Shown here: piece by piece, positions 16,582 to 24,203 of the stretch
How positions within the stretch are numbered: position 1 is the stretch's first letter
Layout of the letters: every line of letters starts with the position of its first letter
Source: an uncultured Pelagibacteraceae bacterium
GTDB taxonomy: Bacteria > Pseudomonadota > Alphaproteobacteria > Pelagibacterales > AG-422-B15
Assembly (NCBI GenBank): GCA_902634045.1
Contig: CACPJE010000003.1
Span: forward strand, 1 to 57,958
DNA: 57,958 nt
Reading direction: 5' to 3'
Position numbers and translations under genes: made by a program
The notes under the pieces: model-generated
Told to the model about the DNA's origin: nothing
Database searches by the model: none
What the model saw: only the letters and a program-made list of their open reading frames with translations

Positions 16582-17598
16582 ATGACTTTTAATAAAAATC
16601 ACATCTATTTAATTACTGGTGGCACAGGATCTTTTGGAAAGAAAATGCTGCGCTATCTAATAAAAGAAAATAAATTTTCAGAAGTTAGAATTTTAAGTAG
16701 AGATGAAAAAAAACAAGAAGATTTAAGACTGCAAATCAATGATAAGAGAGTAAAGTTTTATATTGGAGATGTAAGAGATCAATCAAGCATAATTGATGCC
16801 TTTGAGAACGTCGATTATGTTTTTCATGCTGCTGCCTTAAAACAGGTTCCATCATGTGAATTTTATCCCCTCGAAGCAGTTAAAACAAATATTAATGGAA
16901 CTGAAAATGTAGTAAGTAGTTCAATTTATAGCAAAGTAAAAACTTTAGTCTTATTAAGTACAGACAAGGCTGTTTATCCAGTAAACTCAATGGGTTTAAC
17001 AAAAGCTATAGCAGAAAAAATAATCATTTCTAAATCAAGGTTAGAGTCTTCAAAAACTATACTTTGTGCAACTAGGTATGGCAACGTAATGGGGTCTAGA
17101 GGTTCTGTTATACCACTATTCATTAATCAAATTTTGAATAATAAACCTATAACAATTACTGATCCAAATATGACAAGATTTTTAATGTCATTAGAAGATT
17201 CTATTTCATTAGTTTTTAAAGCATTTAAAACAGCAAAATCAGGTGATATATTTGTAAAAAAAGCCAATTCAGTAACAATTCAAAATCTTGTTGATGCATT
17301 GAAAGAGATTTTTAATTCTAATATAAAGACCCAAATTATCGGAACACGTCATGGTGAAAAACTTTATGAGACCTTAGTTTCTAGAGAAGAGTTAGCTAGA
17401 GCAAAAGAAACTAAAAATTATTTTCAAATTAAAGCAGACATGAGATCTCTTAATTATGATGAGTTTTTCATCAAAGGCGCAAAAGGAGTCTCGCATATTG
17501 AAGATTATAATTCAAACTCCACAAAGAATTTAAATGTAAAAGAAACAATTGAAATTTTAAATAAATTAGATTTTGTCAATGAGGCGCTAAAGAAATGA
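16582..17598 (+). CDS. UDP-GlcNAc 4,6-dehydratase/5-epimerase, CapE/WbjB type
   Basis: A 338-residue short (soluble) Polysacc_synt_2 protein. It has GGTGSFG at residues 13-19, HAAALKQVP at 83-91, STDKA at 126-130, and the Met-x-x-x-Lys motif MGLTK at 137-141, which replaces Tyr-x-x-x-Lys in inverting UDP-GlcNAc dehydratases. The C-terminal YFQIKADMRSLNYDEFF resembles CapE/WbjB. It gives UDP-2-acetamido-2,6-dideoxy-L-hexos-4-ulose, the branch point to L-FucNAc, L-QuiNAc or L-RhaNAc. It is coupled (ATGA) to the WecB-type epimerase. No CapF-type fused reductase is present, so the RmlD-like protein at 14667-15497 is the candidate reductase. Confidence 0.88.
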   Translation: MTFNKNHIYLITGGTGSFGKKMLRYLIKENKFSEVRILSRDEKKQEDLRLQINDKRVKFYIGDVRDQSSIIDAFENVDYVFHAAALKQVPSCEFYPLEAVKTNINGTENVVSSSIYSKVKTLVLLSTDKAVYPVNSMGLTKAIAEKIIISKSRLESSKTILCATRYGNVMGSRGSVIPLFINQILNNKPITITDPNMTRFLMSLEDSISLVFKAFKTAKSGDIFVKKANSVTIQNLVDALKEIFNSNIKTQIIGTRHGEKLYETLVSREELARAKETKNYFQIKADMRSLNYDEFFIKGAKGVSHIEDYNSNSTKNLNVKETIEILNKLDFVNEALKK

Positions 17599-18722
17599 CC
17601 AAAATTATGACTATTTTAGGCACACGACCTGAAATTATAAAGATGAGTAAGGTTATTGGTGAGTTAGATATTCATTTTGACCATTCATTAGTACATACAG
17701 GGCAAAATTATGACTATGAGCTTAATGAAATTTTTTTTAGTGATTTAAAAGTTAGAAAGCCAGACTATTTTCTTGATACTGCGAAAAAATCTGCTGCAGA
17801 AACAATTGGAAATATAATATCTAAGTCTGACAAAATTATTGATAAAGTAAAACCTGACGCGCTAATTCTATATGGTGATACTAATTCATGCCTTTCTTCT
17901 ATTGCTGCAAAAAGAAAAAAAATTCCAATTTTCCACTTTGAAGCTGGAAATAGAAGCTTTGACTCTAGGGTACCTGAGGAAATTAATAGAAAAATTGTTG
18001 ATCATATTAGCGATGTAAACTTTACTCTTACTGAGCATGCAAGAAGGTATCTTATTAATGAAGGTATAAGGTCAGATAAGATATTCAAAACGGGGTCACA
18101 TATGTATGAAGTATTAGACTATTTTAAAAATGATATTAAAAAGTCATCAATTCTGAAAAAGTTGAATTTAAATAAGAAAAAATATTTTATTATTAGCATT
18201 CATAGAGAGGAGAATATTGATGATAATGAAAATTTTTTAAACTTAATAAAAATGTTAAAAGATATTAACAAGGCTTATAACCACCCAATAATTGTTTCCA
18301 CACATCCAAGGACTCAAAAAAAATTAGATAGTGCTAAAATCAAAAATTCAAAAAATATACTTTTTCTAAAACCTTTCGGATTTTTTGATTATATTTCTCT
18401 TCAACAAAATGCTTTTTGTGTTCTTTCAGATAGTGGGACGATTACAGAAGAGTCATCAATACTAAAATTTCCTGCTGTTAACCTAAGAAATGCCCATGAA
18501 AGACCTGAAGGAATGGATCATGGATCAGTGATTCTATCAGGTGTAAGTTCTAAAAGAGCTTTAGAGTCTATCAACATAACTGTTAGTCATCATAAAAATA
18601 ATAAAAATTCATTTGATGATATTCAGGATTATAAAAATTTAAATTTGTCAAAGCAAGTAGTTCGTACAATTTTAAGTTATATTGATGTAGTAAATAGAGA
18701 TACATGGAAAAAAAGAACATAG
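17595..18722 (+). CDS. UDP-HexNAc 2-epimerase, non-hydrolysing (WecB/CapG/WbjD type)
   Basis: A 375-residue member of the WecB family. It has LGTRPEIIKMSKV at residues 8-20, HTGQNYD, LYGDTNS, FEAGNR-SFDSRVPEE, and SDSGTITEESS near the C-terminal UDP-binding site. The order directly behind a CapE-type dehydratase, and the GNR-S-F (rather than GLRT) loop, suggest the CapG/WbjD branch acting on a UDP-6-deoxy-L-HexNAc rather than UDP-GlcNAc. It overlaps the next gene by 19 bases. Confidence 0.87.
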   Translation: MTKIMTILGTRPEIIKMSKVIGELDIHFDHSLVHTGQNYDYELNEIFFSDLKVRKPDYFLDTAKKSAAETIGNIISKSDKIIDKVKPDALILYGDTNSCLSSIAAKRKKIPIFHFEAGNRSFDSRVPEEINRKIVDHISDVNFTLTEHARRYLINEGIRSDKIFKTGSHMYEVLDYFKNDIKKSSILKKLNLNKKKYFIISIHREENIDDNENFLNLIKMLKDINKAYNHPIIVSTHPRTQKKLDSAKIKNSKNILFLKPFGFFDYISLQQNAFCVLSDSGTITEESSILKFPAVNLRNAHERPEGMDHGSVILSGVSSKRALESINITVSHHKNNKNSFDDIQDYKNLNLSKQVVRTILSYIDVVNRDTWKKRT

Positions 18723-19915
18723 TAAAAAAAAAAATTATTGTTTTTACTCCTTTCTATAATCCAGAGCCTTTTCCTATTAATACATTTGTAGATGATTTAC
18801 AGAAAAGTGAAGAAGTTGAGGTAGTTAAAGTCATAACATCTTTACCAAACTATAGAAAATATCGGTTTTATGATAATTTTTCTATCATTGGTCCATATAA
18901 TGAAACAAATAATAAAATTGATATTACTAGACTGCCTGTAATACCCAGACTTTCCAATTCAGTTACATCGATTCTATTATTTTATTTATCCTTTTTTTTT
19001 ACTTCATTTATATATTTCATTTTTTTTAGTTTATTTAACAGAAAAAAGTATGATCATATCATAACATTTTGTGGTTCCCCAGTTTTTGTTGGATACATAG
19101 GTTATATTGCGTCCAAGCTATTAAATGTTACTTCATCACAATGGATTCAAGATATTTGGCCCGAGGCAATTGAAACTACTGTTGGTTTAAAAAATAAATT
19201 TTTAAGAAAAATGATTACCTTCTTCCAAAACAAGATGTGGAAATTTTGTGATATTTTATTTGCTGAATCTGAAATGCTTTCTAAATACCTTAAAGATCAA
19301 TTGCCAAATAAGAAAATTGTTACATTATATAATCCAGTTAGAAAAAATTTAGAAAATAAAGTTATTTTAAATTCGCACAATAATAGACCTTTAGTTTTTT
19401 CATATACAGGAAATATTGGGAAAGCGCAAAGCCTTGAACTTATCTTAGAGGCTTTCAGTAATTTGAATGAAGATGATTATATTTTAAACTTATGTGGTAA
19501 TGGAGCTTATTTAGATGAGTTTTCTAATAGGTATAATAAAAGAAACATTTATTGGCATGGTTGGATTACTGGTAAAGATCTAGAGGAGATAACTAAAAAT
19601 ACTGACTATTTTATTTTAAGTTTAAATTCTATTGGTAGACAATCATTAATATTGCCAAGTAAAATACAGACATACTTTCAATCAAAAAAACCTGTGATTT
19701 GTATTTCTGAAGGAGCATCAAAAGAACTAGTTATTGGAACAAATAGTGGGCTGACATGTGAGAGCATGACAATTCAAAATGTGATTAACACCTTTATACT
19801 TGCAAAATCAATAGATGGAGAAGAAAGACTAAAAATGGGGTGTAATGGATTTAAATTTTATCAAGAAAATTTTTTGTCTGAATTAATTGTGAAGACGTTT
19901 ATAAAGGCAATATGA
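18704..19915 (+). CDS. Glycosyltransferase family 4, WbuB-like
   Basis: A 403-residue GT-B fold protein with PFYNPEPFPINTF near residues 17-29, SLPNYRK, a hydrophobic membrane-associated segment near 90-115, and the C-terminal YTGNIGKAQSLELILEAF nucleotide-binding start. This layout matches WbuB/WbcM-type transferases that add N-acetyl-L-fucosamine-like sugars. Its position behind the CapE/WecB-type pair supports transfer of the 6-deoxy-L-HexNAc made by those genes. The donor is inferred. It is coupled to the next gene (ATGA). Confidence 0.85.
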   Translation: MEKKNIVKKKIIVFTPFYNPEPFPINTFVDDLQKSEEVEVVKVITSLPNYRKYRFYDNFSIIGPYNETNNKIDITRLPVIPRLSNSVTSILLFYLSFFFTSFIYFIFFSLFNRKKYDHIITFCGSPVFVGYIGYIASKLLNVTSSQWIQDIWPEAIETTVGLKNKFLRKMITFFQNKMWKFCDILFAESEMLSKYLKDQLPNKKIVTLYNPVRKNLENKVILNSHNNRPLVFSYTGNIGKAQSLELILEAFSNLNEDDYILNLCGNGAYLDEFSNRYNKRNIYWHGWITGKDLEEITKNTDYFILSLNSIGRQSLILPSKIQTYFQSKKPVICISEGASKELVIGTNSGLTCESMTIQNVINTFILAKSIDGEERLKMGCNGFKFYQENFLSELIVKTFIKAI

Positions 19916-20853
19916 TTAATTTTAGTGTTTTTGGTGTTTCTTTAATTATGAGTTTTATAATATGTTTTTTCTATAAAAAAATATGGAATTTTAAGTTTAA
20001 TGGAATAAAAATACCAACTGGATTTGGAATATTATTATCAGTTTTTTTATTAGTTTATGCTGTAATATTTGAATTAAGTATTTTTTTGTATATTTCAATT
20101 TTTATTCTTTCATTCATTTATTGGATAGATGATATTAAATCTTTACCCGCTACAGTAAGATTTTTCCTTCAATTTTTTTTAGGTGCAATTATATCAATAC
20201 TTGCATTAGAAAGCTCTTCAATTCAATTCGGGTATGAGTATATCTTATTTGTTATTATTTCTGGTATATTCAATATTTTTTTAACAAATATATTTAATTT
20301 TTATGATGGTTTAGATTTAAATTTATCAACTCTTATAATACTCTTTGCATTAACAATTTTGTTTGCTTTCTCAAAAGATAAAAATTTAGTTCCCCAAGCA
20401 TATCTTATTATAGGATTCATTTTGGGCTTCTCATTTTTTAATTTTAAATCAAATAATATTTTTTTTGGAGATGCAGGATGCTTTATAGTAGGTTCTTACT
20501 GTACTTATATAATTACAAATTCATATTTATTAGGTGACTTTAACTTCTTATACTTTGCTTCTTTTCTTGCTCTTCCATGTTTTGATGTATTTTATGTAGT
20601 CCTTTTAAGGCTTTATATGAAGGAAAACTTGTTAACTAGAAACTATCATCACCTGTATCATAAATCATATTATTATTTTAAAAATAAATCTTATCTCCTT
20701 AATCAACTTATAAATGCTATCTTAATTATATTATGTCATTTAGTTATCAGAAATGGAGATATTTCTGATGAATATTCATTTTTGATCTCATCTATTCTGG
20801 TAACTCCAATTTTTTATTTCGTATTTAGAAAAATAATAATTAAAGAAAAATAA
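19912..20853 (+). CDS. Polyprenyl-phosphate HexNAc-1-phosphate transferase (WecA/WbpL family)
   Basis: A 313-residue integral membrane protein with about ten hydrophobic helices. It carries the family's cytoplasmic motifs: YWIDDIKSLP near residues 74-83 (the D-D pair), NIFNFYDGLDLN near 128-139, and FFGDAGCFIVG near 183-193. A His-rich loop NYHHLYHKSYYY near 242-253 corresponds to the carbohydrate-recognition H-x-H-H region. Such enzymes start glycan synthesis by moving sugar-1-phosphate from a UDP-HexNAc to undecaprenyl phosphate. It is the only initiating transferase in view. Confidence 0.9.
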   Translation: MINFSVFGVSLIMSFIICFFYKKIWNFKFNGIKIPTGFGILLSVFLLVYAVIFELSIFLYISIFILSFIYWIDDIKSLPATVRFFLQFFLGAIISILALESSSIQFGYEYILFVIISGIFNIFLTNIFNFYDGLDLNLSTLIILFALTILFAFSKDKNLVPQAYLIIGFILGFSFFNFKSNNIFFGDAGCFIVGSYCTYIITNSYLLGDFNFLYFASFLALPCFDVFYVVLLRLYMKENLLTRNYHHLYHKSYYYFKNKSYLLNQLINAILIILCHLVIRNGDISDEYSFLISSILVTPIFYFVFRKIIIKEK

Positions 20854-20857
20854 TAAT

Positions 20858-21799
20858 TTGAAAAAAAACATTTTTTGTCTTGTTGGCTTTGGAAATCATG
20901 CAGAGAGCAAAATACTTCCAGTTCTTGAACATCAACAATTTAAAATAGCTGGAATAGTAACAAAAAAAAACATACCAAAATTTAAATATAATAAATATAA
21001 AAGTTTAAAGTCAGCCTTAAACAATGTACCAAAGAAAACTATATTTATATTATGTTCTCCACCCAATGTACATTTTAGGCAAGCTAAAGAAATTTTAGAA
21101 AATAAATTTAGCTTGATAATCGAAAAACCAATATTTATTTATACTCAGGAGCTAGATCAAATAATAAAAAAATTTAATGGTAAAAAATTTTTTTTTACAG
21201 AATCTTTAATGTATAACTATTCCAAACAATATAAGGAATTTAAGAAAATCTGGAGAAAGAATAAAAACCTTATTAAGAAAATTAAAATTTATTTTACAAT
21301 ACCCTCTTTTCCTGAGAAATCATTTAGAAATAATGAAACTAGTTTTCCAATTAATTTGTATGATATCGGATGTTACCCTTTGAATTTGATACATGAGCTG
21401 GGTCTAAATATTAAATTTGAAAATATTAAAATCATAAATTATCAAGATAGAAAAAAAGAACTTTTTGAGATACGATTTGTCAATAATAACTTAATAGTTG
21501 AAATAAAATTTGGTATCAGTAGATCTTATAAAAATTTTGTTTCATTTGATTTACAGAATAAAGAAAGTTATCAGTTTAAACCTTTTTTTTACGGAAGACC
21601 TGGTAAAAGGATAATAAAATATAAAAAGGGAGAAAAAGTTGAAATAAAGAAAATAGATGAAAGTAATTCATTTGAAACATTATTTAAACAGCAGCCTAGT
21701 GTTTGGATAAATTCTCAAGAAAAAAGAAATAAAGTAGTCAGGAAAAAGCTAACTGATCTTGAATATATTTGGAAAATCTATAAAAATTATAATAAATAG
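20858..21799 (+). CDS. Gfo/Idh/MocA-family oxidoreductase
   Basis: A 313-residue protein with an N-terminal Rossmann fold (CLVGFGNHAESKILPVL near residues 6-22) and the EKP motif (LIIEKPIFIY near 88-97) shared by Gfo/Idh/MocA enzymes. The DIGCYPLNLIHELG stretch near 168-181 contains the usual catalytic-region histidine. These enzymes oxidise or reduce sugar hydroxyls or ketones with NAD(P). The start is TTG four bases after the preceding stop. The first glycine motif is weak (G-F-G-N-H-A), and the protein is very Lys-rich. Its substrate may be linked to the cupin and methyltransferase genes that follow; no specific reaction can be assigned. Confidence 0.78.
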   Translation: MKKNIFCLVGFGNHAESKILPVLEHQQFKIAGIVTKKNIPKFKYNKYKSLKSALNNVPKKTIFILCSPPNVHFRQAKEILENKFSLIIEKPIFIYTQELDQIIKKFNGKKFFFTESLMYNYSKQYKEFKKIWRKNKNLIKKIKIYFTIPSFPEKSFRNNETSFPINLYDIGCYPLNLIHELGLNIKFENIKIINYQDRKKELFEIRFVNNNLIVEIKFGISRSYKNFVSFDLQNKESYQFKPFFYGRPGKRIIKYKKGEKVEIKKIDESNSFETLFKQQPSVWINSQEKRNKVVRKKLTDLEYIWKIYKNYNK

Positions 21800-21802
21800 C
21801 TT

Positions 21803-22237
21803 ATGAATGAAGTTTTATTAAATAAATCTACCCTGATTAATAATTCTATTAGAAGTAAAGATGATAGAGGTAGTATTATATCCATTGTTGATTCAGAAAT
21901 TAGTAATGTATCTTTGATTACCTGTAATGCAAATTCCATTAGGTCAAATCATTATCATCTCTCTGATTTTCATTATATGTTCGTTCTAGAGGGAGAAATT
22001 GATTATTTTTATAAAGATATTAACAATGATGAAATTAAATACCTGAAAATCAAAAAAGGTGAAAATATATTTACTCCTCCAATGGAAATACATGCAACGT
22101 ATTTTCCAATAAAAACTCAACTCATAGTAAGTAGTAAGAATCCAAGAGATCAAGAAACTTATGAAAAAGATACAGTAAGAGTTGATTTTGTTAACTCTGA
22201 AAATATTAGCTTGCTACTTGATAAATTTTCTAAGTGA
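21803..22237 (+). CDS. Cupin-domain protein (sugar epimerase/isomerase-like)
   Basis: A 144-residue single-domain cupin. It shows DDRGSI near residues 21-26, metal-type histidines in RSNHYHLSDFHYMFVLEGEI near 49-68, and the second cupin motif FTPPMEIHATYF. The best architectural match is the WxcM/FdtA or CapF C-terminal cupin group that handles 4-keto-6-deoxy sugars. As a free domain next to an oxidoreductase and a C-methyltransferase, it probably epimerises or isomerises the same keto sugar. No substrate can be named. Confidence 0.72.
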   Translation: MNEVLLNKSTLINNSIRSKDDRGSIISIVDSEISNVSLITCNANSIRSNHYHLSDFHYMFVLEGEIDYFYKDINNDEIKYLKIKKGENIFTPPMEIHATYFPIKTQLIVSSKNPRDQETYEKDTVRVDFVNSENISLLLDKFSK

Positions 22238-22263
22238 TTGTGCTATAATTGCACTTTAAATGT

Positions 22264-23505
22264 ATGAAATCAAAAGATATTAAAAAATGTAGATTATGCT
22301 TTTCTAATAATCTGAAGCTAATAATTAATTTTGGATCTGTTCCAATTGGAAATAATCTTTTAAGAAATGAAAAATTATCCTTGAAAGCAAAAAAGTATCC
22401 TCTTTTAGTTTATCAGTGCTCTGAGTGTGAACATTTCCAATTAGGTTATGAGGTTTCTAAATCAATTTTATATGCAACAAACTATACTTATTTAAGTGGG
22501 ATAGGAAAATCATTTCATAATCACCTCAGTAAATATGCTGATTGGTCAATTAAAAATTGCTCACTTAAGAAAGGAGACAAGGTATTAGACATTGGTTCCA
22601 ACGATGGAACATGTTTATCATATTTTAAAAAGAAAAAAATGAATGTTATTGGAATTGATCCTGCAAAGCTTCCTTCGAAACTTGCTAACAATAAAGGAAT
22701 CAAGACTTATAATGAATTTTTTGATAACAAATCTGCAAGAAAGATTAAAAGCATCCATGGTGAAATTGATTACATTACAAGTCATAATGTGCTTGCTCAC
22801 GTGAGTAATCTAAATGAGGTAATGAAAAATATTTTCTTTTTATTAAAAAAAGACGGTTTTTTCTGTTTTGAAGTTGGTTATTTTCTTAAAGTTATGGAAA
22901 ATAATTATTTTGATACTATTTATCACGAGCATCTTGACTACCATCATGCTAAGCCATTAATAATTTTTTTGCAAAGAATTGGGTTTAGCATAGTTGAAAT
23001 AAGTACTAACAAAGTTCAAGGTGGATCACTTAGGATTTTATGTAAAAAAGATTTTAAAAAGAAATTGTTTTACAAAGCTAATTATTTTTTACAAAAAGAA
23101 AATGAATCTATGATAAATAATGAAGTTTTGGTAAAAAAATGGGTATCAGAAATAAAAACAAGCATGAATGCAATCAATTTGATCATAGATAAAAGCAATA
23201 AAGAAAAAAAAATTATTTGTGGATATGGAGCTCCAACAAAGGCTTCACTTATTATTAAGACCTTAGATTTATATGATAAATTATCATACATAGTGGAAGA
23301 TAATCCTTTAAAGATAAACAGATACATGCCTAGATCAAAAATAAAAATATTAGATAGGAAAACTTTGCAAAAAAAACATCCAGATATAGTAATAGTTTTT
23401 GCGTGGAACTTTTTTTCAGATATAATAAAAATGTTAAAAAAAGATAAATTAAAAAATCTTACAGTTTTAGTCCCTCTTCCCAAATTAAAAATGTATAGAA
23501 TATGA
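22264..23505 (+). CDS. NDP-hexose C-methyltransferase (TylCIII/NovU-like)
   Basis: About 413 residues from ATG 22264. A TTG at 22249 is in frame but sits inside a TATAAT-like stretch, so I prefer the ATG. The architecture is complete for sugar C-methyltransferases: an N-terminal zinc-binding domain (CRLC then QCSEC), a SAM-binding Rossmann domain (VLDIGSNDGT near residues 106-115), the catalytic-region EHLDYHHAKPL, and a C-terminal domain with GYGAPTKAS. Family members add a methyl carbon at C3 of 4-keto-6-deoxy NDP-sugars, giving branched sugars. It is the clearest sign that the glycan carries a branched residue. Confidence 0.87.
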   Translation: MKSKDIKKCRLCFSNNLKLIINFGSVPIGNNLLRNEKLSLKAKKYPLLVYQCSECEHFQLGYEVSKSILYATNYTYLSGIGKSFHNHLSKYADWSIKNCSLKKGDKVLDIGSNDGTCLSYFKKKKMNVIGIDPAKLPSKLANNKGIKTYNEFFDNKSARKIKSIHGEIDYITSHNVLAHVSNLNEVMKNIFFLLKKDGFFCFEVGYFLKVMENNYFDTIYHEHLDYHHAKPLIIFLQRIGFSIVEISTNKVQGGSLRILCKKDFKKKLFYKANYFLQKENESMINNEVLVKKWVSEIKTSMNAINLIIDKSNKEKKIICGYGAPTKASLIIKTLDLYDKLSYIVEDNPLKINRYMPRSKIKILDRKTLQKKHPDIVIVFAWNFFSDIIKMLKKDKLKNLTVLVPLPKLKMYRI

Positions 23506-24176
23506 TATCAAAAATTAAAAAAGCATTAATAATAGCCCCTCATCCTGATGATGAAACTTTAGGAGTTGGGGGAACGATCAAAAGACTATCTTCAAGTAAA
23601 GTAGATGTATCAGTCTTGGTCGTTTCAGGTCATACTCCACCTATATATACTCAAAAAAGCTATCAAAAGACTATAAAGGAGTCAGAAAAAGTTTTTAATT
23701 ATTTGGGAGTAAAAAAATATAAATTTCTTAATATCCCAGCAACTAAAGTAAGAGAAGTAGCAACAGTAGATTTGAATAATCAAATTTCTGGATTCATGTC
23801 AAAAATAAATCCTGATACAGTTTTTATTCCTTTTCCAGACAGGCATATTGATCATAGAGTTATCTTTGATGCTTGCGCAGTTGCATGCAGACCTGTATCT
23901 AAAAAATTTCCAAAAAATGTGCTTATTTATGAGACACTGTCTGAAACACATTGGAATGTACCTTCAGTAGAAGCAACATTTCAACCAACTGTTTTCTTTA
24001 ATATTGATAAACAAATAGTTTCCAAAAAAAAAGCATTAAGTATTTATAAATCTCAGATAAATGACCAAACTCCATCAAGATCAATTGATGCTTCTGAAGC
24101 TCTTGCAAGATTTAGAGGTAGTCAGAATGGATGTAAATATGCCGAAGCTTTTCAAGTTTTAAGAATTATAGCCTGA
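23502..24176 (+). CDS. PIG-L/LmbE family N-deacetylase (paralogue)
   Basis: A 224-residue PIG-L protein with zinc motif APHPDDETLG at about residues 12-21 and the second metal site in PDRHIDHRV near 111-119. It shares YETLSET and the C-terminal ARFRGS and KYAEA pattern with the protein at 1442-2119, indicating an in-locus paralogue. The start overlaps the methyltransferase stop (ATGA), so the two are probably translated together. It may remove an N-acetyl group from an amino sugar in the same pathway. No formyltransferase or other N-acyltransferase lies beside this copy. Confidence 0.85.
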   Translation: MISKIKKALIIAPHPDDETLGVGGTIKRLSSSKVDVSVLVVSGHTPPIYTQKSYQKTIKESEKVFNYLGVKKYKFLNIPATKVREVATVDLNNQISGFMSKINPDTVFIPFPDRHIDHRVIFDACAVACRPVSKKFPKNVLIYETLSETHWNVPSVEATFQPTVFFNIDKQIVSKKKALSIYKSQINDQTPSRSIDASEALARFRGSQNGCKYAEAFQVLRIIA

Positions 24177-24203
24177 TATTAAATAAATCAAAAAAATATA
24201 TTT

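Noticed and set aside
22218-22249. A TTGATA/TATAAT promoter ahead of the C-methyltransferase
   Set aside because: The -10 is good but the spacing to the nearest -35-like hexamer is 20 bases and the region lies in a tightly packed operon. It was used only as a reason to doubt the TTG start at 22249.
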